From contig JBATQE010000065.1 of the NCBI GenBank assembly GCA_049291875.1, positions 1-64,000 of the forward strand: 64,000 nucleotides of DNA. The letters are read 5' to 3'. Within the stretch, counting starts at the first letter, position 1. Each line of letters starts with the position of its first letter. A program made the position numbers and the translations under genes. The notes beneath the pieces were generated by a model. That model was not told where the DNA came from. It did no database searches and saw only the letters and a program-made list of their open reading frames with translations. Origin of the DNA: CTSOIL-112 sp049291875. Its GTDB lineage: Bacteria > Pseudomonadota > Gammaproteobacteria > Burkholderiales > Burkholderiaceae. Positions 33,224 to 41,791 of the stretch are shown piece by piece.

Positions 33224-34438
33224 ATGCTATTAACGCTCATCGGTGCCTTGATCGTCAGTTTCGCCGTGACCATTTGGTTACTGCGCTATCAGCACGTCCA
33301 TTCGCATCTGACGCACGATCATCATTTGGGCGGGCCGCAAAAATTCCACGTTCACAGCACGCCGCGCGTCGGTGGAGTTCCGGTCTTTTTCGGCCTGATG
33401 ATCGGTGCGCTGATTTCGGTCAACGTCGCGCCGATCCGCTGGCAGTGGTGGGTGCTGTTCATGATGACGCTGACTCCGGCGTTCATCGCTGGTTTGGCGG
33501 AGGATTTGACCAAAAAGGTGGGGCCGCGCGATCGACTGCTGGCGAGTTTTTTCTCCGCAGCGTTGGCGTGGTGGCTGCTGCACGCACGCATTGATTTTGT
33601 CGCTGTACCGGGCTTGGACGCGCTGCTGGCAATCCCTCTGGGTTCGTTGTTGTTCACGATGTTTGCGGTCGGCGGCGTGGCGCACGCGGTGAACATCATT
33701 GATGGTTATAACGGCTTGGCGGGCATGGTGGTGCTGATGGTGACGGCGGCGATTGCGTATGTGGCGTTCAAGGTTGCGGATTATCAAATCCTCGCGGTGG
33801 CGTGCGCGCTGTTCGGCGCGACGCTGGGTTTTTGGGTGTGGAATTTTCCGCGCGGTATGATTTTTGCGGGCGACGGCGGGGCGTATTTGTGGGGCTTTGT
33901 GCTCGGCGTGCTGTCGGTGTTGCTGATCGAGCGCAATACGGCTGTGTCGCCGTGGTTCCCGCTGGTGTTGATGCTGTATCCGGTGTGGGAGACGCTGTTT
34001 TCGATTTATCGTAAAAAATTTGTTCGCGGCCAGTCACCCGGTACACCCGATGGCTTGCATTTTCACATGATGGTGTACAAGCGCCTCGTGCGCTGGATGG
34101 TGCGCGCGGATGATGCGCATGTGCGCACGCAACGCAACTCGATGACCGCGCCGTATTTGTGGGGCATGGCTTTGCTGACGGTGATTCCGGCGGTGCTGTT
34201 TTGGTCCAACACGCGCGCCTTGATGTGGATTGCGTTGTTTTTTGTGCTGCTGTACATCTGGCTGTATCGGCGCATGGTGACGTTCCGCTCGCCACGTTGG
34301 CTGGTAATGCGCCGTGATTCGTGGCGCGAACGCGTGGCCGAGCAATTGGTGCGCCATCAGCGTAAGAAAAATCAATTGCGCACGAAAAAGGATGTGGGCA
34401 AACCGATCGACCCACGCATGTTGGGGCGCGACGAGTAA
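33224..34438 (+). CDS. undecaprenyl-phosphate sugar-1-phosphate transferase (WecA/MraY superfamily)
   Basis: A 404-residue inner-membrane enzyme with about ten helices that starts a lipid-linked glycan by moving a sugar phosphate from a UDP-sugar to undecaprenyl phosphate. Family motifs are HSTPRVGGVPVF, AEDLTKKVGPRDRL (the Asp-Asp-x-x-Lys site, here Glu-Asp), NIIDGYNGLAG, FAGDGGAYLWGF and HFHMMVYKRL. WecA-like enzymes start O-antigen and related polymers. A long hydrophilic C-terminal tail follows the last helix. It faces the minus-strand polysaccharide operon, ending 7 bp from the GT2 gene. Confidence 0.85.
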   Translation: MLLTLIGALIVSFAVTIWLLRYQHVHSHLTHDHHLGGPQKFHVHSTPRVGGVPVFFGLMIGALISVNVAPIRWQWWVLFMMTLTPAFIAGLAEDLTKKVGPRDRLLASFFSAALAWWLLHARIDFVAVPGLDALLAIPLGSLLFTMFAVGGVAHAVNIIDGYNGLAGMVVLMVTAAIAYVAFKVADYQILAVACALFGATLGFWVWNFPRGMIFAGDGGAYLWGFVLGVLSVLLIERNTAVSPWFPLVLMLYPVWETLFSIYRKKFVRGQSPGTPDGLHFHMMVYKRLVRWMVRADDAHVRTQRNSMTAPYLWGMALLTVIPAVLFWSNTRALMWIALFFVLLYIWLYRRMVTFRSPRWLVMRRDSWRERVAEQLVRHQRKKNQLRTKKDVGKPIDPRMLGRDE

Positions 34439-34445
34439 ATAGCAA

Positions 34446-35381
34446 TTAGTTCGACATCGCGCCAAAGCGCCCGCACAGGCCGTCTTTCAAACCGCGCCAC
34501 AGTGCGGGCACGCCCAAATTTTTCTCTTTGAACATCGCCGCGCGTACCATTTCTTTGACCACCAACACGCCGGTAAACGCATGGTAACTGACGCGCAGCA
34601 GCGCCCGCGCCCATGCGCGCGGTTCGCGTTTGAGCAGCGTCTGAATCAGTAAAAAACGATTGCGGATGTGAAAGTAGCGATACATATCGCTCGCGCGGTA
34701 CAGTGAGCGCACACCAATATCAATATTATCGTGACCCCGTTGGCGAATCAGGGTGTATGCGTCGCAGTAGGCGACCTTGAAAAACTCGGATGCGCGATAG
34801 CCAAACTCGGCATCATCCCACGCGAGAAAGTAGCGCGTATCGGCGTAAGCAATGCGATCAAACACACGGCGGTGAATCAGCGCGCCCTCAAAGCACGCGA
34901 CATTGGTGTACCAAATATCGCCGCCGTTTTGAAATACGCTGTCGGGATAGGGGCGACTAAAGCCAATCCACGGGATGAAGGTGCTTTGCCAGTAGAACGG
35001 CGAGCCATTCGGATTGGTTCGTCTCCCGTGCAGCACGTCGGCGCGGTCGGTGAATTGGAGCAAATCGGCCAATGCGTTTTCCCGCGCCAACACGTCGTCG
35101 TCCATCACCCAAATCCAGTCGTAGCCAGCCTCGTGCGCGAGCTGCATGCCGCGCGCAAAACCGCCTGCGCCGCCGGTGTTGTTCGGGCTGTGAACGATGT
35201 GCCAGCGCATGGTTGGGTGTTGCGCCGCCAGCGCATCCACGGCGGTTTGCGTATCGTCGGTGCTGGCGTTGTTCACCACCACGATGCCGTCCAATGCGCG
35301 CGACTGCGCGAGCAGCGTTTGCAAGCATTCGATCAACCACTCACGGCGGTTATAGGTGACGACAACGGCACAAACCTTCAT
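34446..35381 (-). CDS. GT2 glycosyltransferase, GlfT/rhamnosyltransferase-like
   Basis: A 311-residue GT-A fold enzyme. It opens MKVCAVVVTYNRREWLIECL, carries NNASTDDT in the nucleotide-binding part, and the metal-binding triad sits in WIWVMDDDVLA. A later FLAWDDAEFGYR segment provides the acidic acceptor-side residues typical of galactofuranosyl- and rhamnosyltransferases. No membrane helix is obvious. It is the last gene of the minus-strand operon, separated from the acyltransferase by a hairpin at 35402-35430, which may lower its expression. Confidence 0.85.
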   Translation of the reverse strand: MKVCAVVVTYNRREWLIECLQTLLAQSRALDGIVVVNNASTDDTQTAVDALAAQHPTMRWHIVHSPNNTGGAGGFARGMQLAHEAGYDWIWVMDDDVLARENALADLLQFTDRADVLHGRRTNPNGSPFYWQSTFIPWIGFSRPYPDSVFQNGGDIWYTNVACFEGALIHRRVFDRIAYADTRYFLAWDDAEFGYRASEFFKVAYCDAYTLIRQRGHDNIDIGVRSLYRASDMYRYFHIRNRFLLIQTLLKREPRAWARALLRVSYHAFTGVLVVKEMVRAAMFKEKNLGVPALWRGLKDGLCGRFGAMSN

Positions 35382-35401
35382 ATCTATTCTTCAAGTTTCA
35401 T

Positions 35402-35430
35402 GTAAAAGCCCGCCAAGGCGGCGGGCTTAT
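35402..35430 (-). terminator. intra-operon terminator or attenuator
   Basis: Stem AAGCCCGCC/GGCGGGCTT (35406-35414, 35420-35428). On the minus strand it is followed by TTTTACATG. It lies between the acyltransferase stop and the GT2 start. Confidence 0.6.
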
Positions 35431-35444
35431 TGTAAACCATTCAA

Positions 35445-36563
35445 TCAGCCGATTTTCCAATTGAATTTTTCGCGCAGGGTGAAGTAGGTTTTTTCCAAAA
35501 TCACCACCAGAATCAACACCACCACCAGCACCAACACTTTATCCACCAGCATCATGATGCCTTGATTATGTTGGAACACGTTCAACCATTGCAACAGCAT
35601 CAAAATCGGCGCGTGGAACAGAAACACGCTCAATGAGTATTTACCCAAAAATTTGAACGGCGCAGTCGAAAAAATCTTTTGCGACATACTTTCTGATTTG
35701 GTCAACATAATCACGAACAGGCCGCCAAACAACAACATCATGTAATCTTTGGCCGAGTGCGGGCTGTCCGGGCGCCAGAGGATGTACAGCATGGCGATCC
35801 ACACCAGCGGTTCGAGTACCGCCCATTTTTTTGACCAATGGATTTTCGACACTTGAGTGAAGATAAACGCGCCGATACAGGCATCCATGAAGAAGCGCAA
35901 CAGACCGGCCACCACGAAGCTGTTGTATTCCTGAACATGCACTTCGAGCGAATTGTAATCGTGTTGCAACAGCACCCAGAAGAAGAAACCAAAGAATGCC
36001 GTGATCCATGCGGCCTGCGCTTTGAAGCGGCTCAACACGGCGAATAACACGGCACCGCCGAACACCTCAACCGACAATGACCAACCGGGGTAATTGTAGT
36101 TGATTTCATAGTGCTGGATGCTGAAGGCTTGTAGCAAGAAGATGTTTTTAAACAAGTTCAGCGAAAAACCTTCGGTATGATAGTTTTTTATCGCCGCATC
36201 GAGCAGGCCATAATTACCGTCAAAACTACCGCGCATCACCGCCATCACTGCCATCAGCGCAAACACCAAGAATACCGAAAACAGGTAATGCAGCCACAGG
36301 CGATCGGCGCGCTTGGTGATGTGATCGACCACCACCGCAGGATCCCACGGCTTGGGTTTGAGCGCGCTCAACGCAATGAAAAAGCCGGAAATCATGAAGA
36401 AGATTTCAAGCAAATTGTACAAACCGGTCCAACCGAAACGACCCCACGCATTACCGGTCGACCAGTGGTTGAGGACAATCATCAAAGCCATCAGGCCGCG
36501 AACACCGTCCACGGCGTCCAGACGCGCCTTTTTAGCCGGCGCTGCTACTGCTGTTTGCGTCAT
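35445..36563 (-). CDS. acyltransferase family 3 membrane protein
   Basis: A 372-residue integral membrane protein with about ten helices, of the OafA/WecH/OatA group that O-acetylates polysaccharides. The N-terminus reads RLDAVDGVRGLMALMIVLNHW, with the catalytic His in the first helix. The FFMISGFFIALSAL segment and KYSLSVFLFHAPIL near the end are typical. AGGAG lies 5 bases before the ATG. It likely decorates the glycan made by the neighbouring glycosyltransferases. Confidence 0.87.
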   Translation of the reverse strand: MTQTAVAAPAKKARLDAVDGVRGLMALMIVLNHWSTGNAWGRFGWTGLYNLLEIFFMISGFFIALSALKPKPWDPAVVVDHITKRADRLWLHYLFSVFLVFALMAVMAVMRGSFDGNYGLLDAAIKNYHTEGFSLNLFKNIFLLQAFSIQHYEINYNYPGWSLSVEVFGGAVLFAVLSRFKAQAAWITAFFGFFFWVLLQHDYNSLEVHVQEYNSFVVAGLLRFFMDACIGAFIFTQVSKIHWSKKWAVLEPLVWIAMLYILWRPDSPHSAKDYMMLLFGGLFVIMLTKSESMSQKIFSTAPFKFLGKYSLSVFLFHAPILMLLQWLNVFQHNQGIMMLVDKVLVLVVVLILVVILEKTYFTLREKFNWKIG

Positions 36564-36572
36564 AAAAGACTC

Positions 36573-37616
36573 CTATTTTTTTGGAAATAAAGTTCGCTTT
36601 GCTTTGAGTGCGATTTGATACAGTCTCGGGCTGTAATAGAGTAATCCAAACGCCACGGTTTGGCGACGATCCAGCATGCGCGCGACCTGCGGCCATTGAG
36701 TGAAGCGGATTTTACCAAACATCTGTACGTGCGTGTCCTTAATTCGACGGCATGCGCCAAAGGCGTCGGGAATCTGATGGCGGATGGCATCCGCGCATGC
36801 CCACAGATAGGCTTTGCAGGTCAGGCCAAAATACGCTTCGCTCAACTGCGCCTCCATCGGCTCGGTCAATTGCAAGCGCTCACGCAGCATGTGAACGGAG
36901 GTGAGAAAATCCATGCTTTTTTTCTCGTTCCATACCTTCATGATCGAATTCGGATTTTGTCGGTAGTACACCACTTGATCGGGTTCGTACCACACCAGTT
37001 TAGCGCGTGAGAGCAGCGGTGTGGTCGTGCCAACATCTTCCATATACAGGCGCGGCGGGTAGGGCACTTGCAGCAATAATTCGCGCTTGGCGATGAAGCG
37101 CCACGCGTAAAAAGTCTGCGCGGTGATGTAGCTGGCCAATACTTTTTGATCGACGGTGATTTCGGCCTTCGGCTCGAATTTGAAGCCCTGCATGCCCCAC
37201 GCATGGTCTTTTTCGTACCAATAGCTGCCGAAAAAGATCATGTCCATGTTGAGGTTTTTCACGTCTTTTAACACCTTGATGAAGGCCTTTTTATTGACGT
37301 AATCGTCCGCATCCAGCGTAAACACGTATTCGCCTCGCGCGATTTGAATGCCGTGATTGCGCGCACCGCTCAAGCCTTGATTTTCAGGCAAGGTCTCGAT
37401 ACGCACCGGCACTTCGCTGTGGTTGGCCCAGCAGCGTTGGTGAATCTCGTGCAGCCGCGCGGTATTGGCCGCATCCGAAGCGTCGTTGATGATGATGATT
37501 TCATACGGCGCATCTTGGATGCAAGCGTCTAAAATACTTTGTACCGCGGTATAAATGTATTTACCGGCATTGAAATAGGGAATAACGATGGATAACAGCA
37601 CACAAACCCCAACCAC
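36573..37616 (-). CDS. GT2 glycosyltransferase
   Basis: A 347-residue GT-A enzyme with LLSIVIPYFNAGKYIYTAVQ at the start, IIINDASDAANT, and the DxD motif in YVFTLDADDYVN. The RLYMEDVGTTTPLL segment matches the ED motif of capsule and LPS GT2 enzymes. The start is a GTG at 37616, only three bases after the galU stop, so it is probably translationally coupled to galU. Sugar specificity is not visible. Confidence 0.87.
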   Translation of the reverse strand: MVGVCVLLSIVIPYFNAGKYIYTAVQSILDACIQDAPYEIIIINDASDAANTARLHEIHQRCWANHSEVPVRIETLPENQGLSGARNHGIQIARGEYVFTLDADDYVNKKAFIKVLKDVKNLNMDMIFFGSYWYEKDHAWGMQGFKFEPKAEITVDQKVLASYITAQTFYAWRFIAKRELLLQVPYPPRLYMEDVGTTTPLLSRAKLVWYEPDQVVYYRQNPNSIMKVWNEKKSMDFLTSVHMLRERLQLTEPMEAQLSEAYFGLTCKAYLWACADAIRHQIPDAFGACRRIKDTHVQMFGKIRFTQWPQVARMLDRRQTVAFGLLYYSPRLYQIALKAKRTLFPKK

Positions 37617-37619
37617 TAA

Positions 37620-38474
37620 TTAACGGCCACCGCGTTTGAGCAAGCCCAAACCAAAGTGTAAATTGGCCTCTAAAAACCCAGCTTTGCTGCCGCAGTCAAA
37701 ACGTTTACCGGAGAACGGCATGCCGAGGATGGTTTCGGATTTAAGCAACTCGCTGATGCCGTCGGTCAACTGAATCTCGCCGCCCGCACCACGTTGGGTT
37801 TTTTCGAGCAATTGCATGATTTTGCCGTTGAGAATGTAGCGACCGACCACCGTCCAGTTGCTCGGCGCGTCTTCGCGTTTGGGTTTTTCAACGATGCCTT
37901 CTAGCTCCAAGGGCATGACGTGCTCGTCTTTGGGCTTGACCACGCCATATTGATGTACGTCTTCCCAGTTGACTTGTTCGAGTGCAATCACGCTGTGGCC
38001 AGTGCGCTGATAGACCTCATTCATCTGTTGCAAACATCCTTTTTGATGACCGTCAATCAAGTCATCGGGCAGCAAAATGGCGACGTGCTCCTCCGGATGC
38101 ACCAACGGCGCACCGCAGTATACCGCGTGCCCCAAACCCAAGGGTTCGGCTTGGCGGATATAAATACAGTTCACATGCGAGGGAATGATGTTGCGCACGA
38201 TTTCCAGCGCCTCTTTTTTTTGCTTGGCCTCCAACTCGGCTTCCAGCTCAGGGTTGCGATCAAAGTAGTTGGCAATCGCTTGTTTGGAGCGCCCCGTGAT
38301 GAAAATCAGGGTGTCGCATCCAGCTTCGACCGCTTCGCGCACCGCGTAGTCAATCACCGGACGATCCACCACGGTCAACATTTCTTTCGGAACCGATTTG
38401 GTGGCTGGCAAAAATCGGGTGCCCATGCCCGCCACGGGGAATACCGCTTTACGTAAAGGTTTTACTGCACTCAT
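37620..38474 (-). CDS. galU: UTP--glucose-1-phosphate uridylyltransferase
   Basis: A 284-residue enzyme that makes UDP-glucose. It starts with the nucleotidyltransferase signature AVFPVAGMGTRFLPATKSVPKE (positions about 10-30) and carries VDRPVIDYAVREAVEAG and GIVEKPKREDAPSN. AAGGAG precedes the ATG. Placed in the polysaccharide operon, it feeds the glycosyltransferases and, with GalE, yields UDP-galactose. Confidence 0.95.
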   Translation of the reverse strand: MSAVKPLRKAVFPVAGMGTRFLPATKSVPKEMLTVVDRPVIDYAVREAVEAGCDTLIFITGRSKQAIANYFDRNPELEAELEAKQKKEALEIVRNIIPSHVNCIYIRQAEPLGLGHAVYCGAPLVHPEEHVAILLPDDLIDGHQKGCLQQMNEVYQRTGHSVIALEQVNWEDVHQYGVVKPKDEHVMPLELEGIVEKPKREDAPSNWTVVGRYILNGKIMQLLEKTQRGAGGEIQLTDGISELLKSETILGMPFSGKRFDCGSKAGFLEANLHFGLGLLKRGGR

Positions 38475-38483
38475 GTCTGCTCC

Positions 38484-39197
38484 TTAAAATAATACTTCAG
38501 AAATTTTACCGTGCTCCAAGCGTATCGCCTTGTTACACACCCGTTCAATCATGCCCATATCATGCGAAGCAAGCACCATCATCGAGCTACGGTTCAGCAA
38601 ATCATTCATGCGTGCCGCTGCTTTTTCGCTAAAAGCCGCATCACCAACCGAGAGCCATTCATCCATCAAAATAATATCGGCATTGGTGCTGGTTGACACG
38701 GCAAACCCCAGCCGCATTGACATACCAGACGAATAGGTGCGCATCGGCATGTACAGATAGTCGCCCAAATCGGTGAATTCGGCAATATCTTTGATCTTCG
38801 TCTCAATTTCCGCCTTGCTCATGCCCATCAAGATTCCACGAATCACGATGTTTTCGTAGCCACTGGCTTCGCCATCCATGCCCAAGCCAATGTCCAGCAA
38901 ACTAGCGACCGTGCCTTTGACCTCCAACTCGCCCGAGGTCGGCGCATACGCACCGGCCAACACGCGCAGCAGCGTAGATTTACCCGAGCCATTGTGCCCA
39001 ACCAAACCGAGCCGATCACCCGGCTTCAAATCCAAATCAATGCCATCCAGCGCGCGAATCACCACATGCTTTTTCGCATCCTGCGCGATCTTGCCACCGG
39101 TGGCCGCCTGAATGATCTGCTTTTTCAGCGAACGGTTGCTGCTGTTATAAATTGGAAACTCAACACACAAACTGCGGGCTTTAATATAAGTACTCAT
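38484..39197 (-). CDS. polysaccharide ABC exporter ATP-binding protein (Wzt/KpsT-like)
   Basis: A 237-residue ATPase. Walker A is GLVGHNGSGKSTLLRVLAG, the signature region is TYSSGMSMRLGFAV (the SSGM variant usual for Wzt, KpsT and TagH), and Walker B is IILMDEWLSVGDAAF. No C-terminal carbohydrate-binding domain follows, unlike long Wzt. AAGGAGGG upstream of ATG 39197 rejects an in-frame codon at 39230. With the next gene it forms a transporter for O-antigen or capsule polymer. Confidence 0.9.
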   Translation of the reverse strand: MSTYIKARSLCVEFPIYNSSNRSLKKQIIQAATGGKIAQDAKKHVVIRALDGIDLDLKPGDRLGLVGHNGSGKSTLLRVLAGAYAPTSGELEVKGTVASLLDIGLGMDGEASGYENIVIRGILMGMSKAEIETKIKDIAEFTDLGDYLYMPMRTYSSGMSMRLGFAVSTSTNADIILMDEWLSVGDAAFSEKAAARMNDLLNRSSMMVLASHDMGMIERVCNKAIRLEHGKISEVLF

Positions 39198-39210
39198 GTT
39201 TTCGCCCTCC

Positions 39211-39981
39211 TTACAACCAGTACGCCACACGTTTTTTAAACGTCGCCTGCGACCACAAAGCCAACAAGGTACACAGCACTGCCGACGCGATCATCCAATA
39301 CCACGACACCATTTGCGGCGCGTGACCGGTCAACGGCCCGCGCACAATCTCCAGCGCATGGAAAAACGGATTGTTGCCCGTCACATACGACTTATCGACC
39401 GGCAGCAAATGCGGTTGCCAAAAAATCGGCGTCAAGAAATACACAATCTGCATGATATTCTGAATAATCGGCGGAATATCACGAAAACGCGCGCACAGAT
39501 ACGCGATCGGCACCGACAGCATCAACAGCGTGTAGCTCAACAACAAAAAGCCCAGCACAAACTGCCCGATCAAAGGCTTGACCGCACCGCCGAGGTAAAT
39601 ATACACCCCGATCATGATCACAAAGTTATGCGCGAGAAAAATCAAATTACGCGCCCACAGACGCAGCAAATACACCGGCAATGGCAAATTGATCTGGCGA
39701 ATATACCCCTCAAACTGCGAAAAGCCCGAGCACGCCTCATTGATCTGCGCCGAAATAAAGCCCCACATAATCGTCCCCGCCGCAAAAAACGGCAAAAACG
39801 TCGGAATATCCACCTTAAAAATATGCGTCCACAAATACCCCAGCGCCAAAATCATAATCGCCGTAGACAAAGTAATCCAAAACGGCCCGAGCACCGAACG
39901 GCGATAGCGCTGACGGATGTCATACCACGCCAGCAACAGCCACTGATTGGTCGAGCGAAAACTTTTAATAAAATCAGACAT
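39211..39981 (-). CDS. polysaccharide ABC exporter permease (Wzm/KpsM-like)
   Basis: A 256-residue ABC-2 type permease with six helices. The amphipathic N-terminus WLLLAWYDIRQRYRRSVLGP is the family signature, and the last loops carry NPFFHALEIVRGPL. GAGG lies just before the ATG. It heads the minus-strand operon that continues with the ATPase, galU, a GT2, an acyltransferase and a second GT2, and it is divergent from apaH. Confidence 0.9.
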   Translation of the reverse strand: MSDFIKSFRSTNQWLLLAWYDIRQRYRRSVLGPFWITLSTAIMILALGYLWTHIFKVDIPTFLPFFAAGTIMWGFISAQINEACSGFSQFEGYIRQINLPLPVYLLRLWARNLIFLAHNFVIMIGVYIYLGGAVKPLIGQFVLGFLLLSYTLLMLSVPIAYLCARFRDIPPIIQNIMQIVYFLTPIFWQPHLLPVDKSYVTGNNPFFHALEIVRGPLTGHAPQMVSWYWMIASAVLCTLLALWSQATFKKRVAYWL

Positions 39982-40151
39982 ACCGCCTCAAAGAAATACC
40001 TAAACTTTGAGATTTTACGCCAACCGCAAGCTCAGTCATATAAAAAACGCAGAAAAATGGTAAAAAAAGCCCGATGCCCACACCGACGTCACTCAATGGG
40101 CACAAAACACCGCTACAATGACATCATCGCAACCCATCACCATAGAAAACA

Positions 40152-40997
40152 ATGCAGTACATCCACGCCCGCTCACCCGCCAATCCAAGTCAGACCTACC
40201 CCGATTTTTACGTCATCGGCGACGTTCAAGGCTGCGCCGAACCGCTCGCCCGACTGCTCGCACAGATTCCCGCGCACGCCGATGTCTGGTTCTGCGGCGA
40301 CCTGATCAACCGCGGCCCTGATAACCTCGGCGTACTGCGCCAAGTGCAAGCGCTCGGCAGCCGCGCACGCGTCATTCTCGGTAACCACGACATCCATTTG
40401 CTCGGTGTCGCCGCCGGCGTGCGCGCGCCCGGACGTTCCGACACATTGGACGACATCCTGCTCTCGCCCGACTGCGAGGACTGGCTCAGCTGGCTACGAC
40501 AATGGCCGCTGGCACACTTTGAACACGGCATCCTCATGGTGCATGCGGGCGTGATGCCACAATGGAGTTTGAAGCAGGTTTTGCAATATTCCGACGAAGC
40601 ACACACCCTACTCGCGAGCAATGGCTACATCGAACACCTCAAAACCCTGTTTGGCAGCTCGCCGAATTGCTGGAAAAACAGCCTGCGCGGCGCCGAGCGC
40701 ATCCGCGCCATCATCAACGCATTCACCCGTATGCGCGTATGCGCACCCGACGGCGCGATGGACTTTCAATTCAAAGGGGAAATCGGCGACGTACCCGACG
40801 GCCTGCTGCCGTGGTTTCGCCTGCCCCAGCGCAAAACCGCCGACCAAGCAATTGTATTCGGCCACTGGTCGGCGCTGGGTTTGCACTGCGAAAACAACAC
40901 GATCTGTCTGGACACCGGCTGCGTCTGGGGACAAAAACTCACCGCCTACCATTATCCAAGCGGTGAGGTGATTAGCGTTCCGGCGAAAACCAGATAA
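40152..40997 (+). CDS. apaH: symmetrical bis(5'-nucleosyl)-tetraphosphatase
   Basis: A 281-residue metallophosphatase that splits Ap4A into two ADP. Motifs are GDVQGC, FCGDLINRGPDN, VILGNHDIHLLG, MVHAGVMPQW and FGHWSALGL, with a final DTGCVWG. The length matches E. coli ApaH. A TACAAT at 40114-40119 is a possible -10. The 62 bp after its stop lead into the restriction gene, where base composition becomes AT-richer. Confidence 0.94.
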   Translation: MQYIHARSPANPSQTYPDFYVIGDVQGCAEPLARLLAQIPAHADVWFCGDLINRGPDNLGVLRQVQALGSRARVILGNHDIHLLGVAAGVRAPGRSDTLDDILLSPDCEDWLSWLRQWPLAHFEHGILMVHAGVMPQWSLKQVLQYSDEAHTLLASNGYIEHLKTLFGSSPNCWKNSLRGAERIRAIINAFTRMRVCAPDGAMDFQFKGEIGDVPDGLLPWFRLPQRKTADQAIVFGHWSALGLHCENNTICLDTGCVWGQKLTAYHYPSGEVISVPAKTR

Positions 40998-41059
40998 CCT
41001 ATTTACGTGAGTATTCTCATCCGTTATCATGCCTTAACAAAAAACAATGGCAGCGAAAT

Positions 41060-41791
41060 ATGACAAACCAATTAAACTGGATTACAGATTCCGACTTAGA
41101 ATCGTGCGTGCGTGAAGTGATTATCAAAGGGCTGCAAGGCATACAAAAATCTAAAAAAGACATCGCTCGCAATAGCCTTGACCCCTTTTCCGCCCTATTT
41201 GACGCCAGTCTGCAAAACATCACACTAAGTGAGTGGCTAATTTCTGAACAGCGAAGACAAGCTCAAAAAACATTGCAAAATGCTTTGGGACATTTTCATC
41301 AATCGATCTTGTCTTGTGTTCAAGATTGCTATATTCCAGATGAAAACTTTGTTGATCTGGTCAATGATAATCGACAAATAGTTGCCGAGATCAAGAATAA
41401 ATACAACACAGTTAAAGGTTCAAACCTTAAGGATGTCTACGACGAGCTGAATCAAGCAATCAATGGTAAAACCTCTAAATATCGAGGATACACAGCCTAT
41501 TATGTGACCGTTATCGCCTCAAGGCCTGAACGGTTTTCGCATCCGTTCACACCGTCTGATAACGCCAGCGGAACCAAAAAGCCGTTACAGGAACGTATTA
41601 TCGAAATAGATGGCGTCAGTTTTTATGAATTGCTCACCGGAGTGCCGGATGCGCTGTATCAACTGTATGAAACCTTGCCTAAAATCATTCAAAAAGTTTT
41701 GTCTGAACCGCCGAGGAGCGCAGCAAAAAATTCTGCGCTAATTCAAGACCCTCATTTTGCAACGTTTTTTGCGCAGACCTTCGCTCAATAA
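41060..41791 (+). CDS. type II restriction endonuclease, Eco47II/Sau96I-like
   Basis: A 243-residue protein that I recognise as the Eco47II-type family from LNWITDSDLESCV, DPFSALFDASLQN, QAQKTLQNALGHFHQ and the PD-(D/E)xK site VDLVNDNRQIVAEIKNKYNT (Asp99, Glu110, Lys112). Characterised members cut GGNCC or GGWCC; the exact site here is inferred. The frame is intact. It converges with the methyltransferase gene, and their 3' ends overlap by 107 bp. No controller (C) gene is present. Confidence 0.85.
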   Translation: MTNQLNWITDSDLESCVREVIIKGLQGIQKSKKDIARNSLDPFSALFDASLQNITLSEWLISEQRRQAQKTLQNALGHFHQSILSCVQDCYIPDENFVDLVNDNRQIVAEIKNKYNTVKGSNLKDVYDELNQAINGKTSKYRGYTAYYVTVIASRPERFSHPFTPSDNASGTKKPLQERIIEIDGVSFYELLTGVPDALYQLYETLPKIIQKVLSEPPRSAAKNSALIQDPHFATFFAQTFAQ

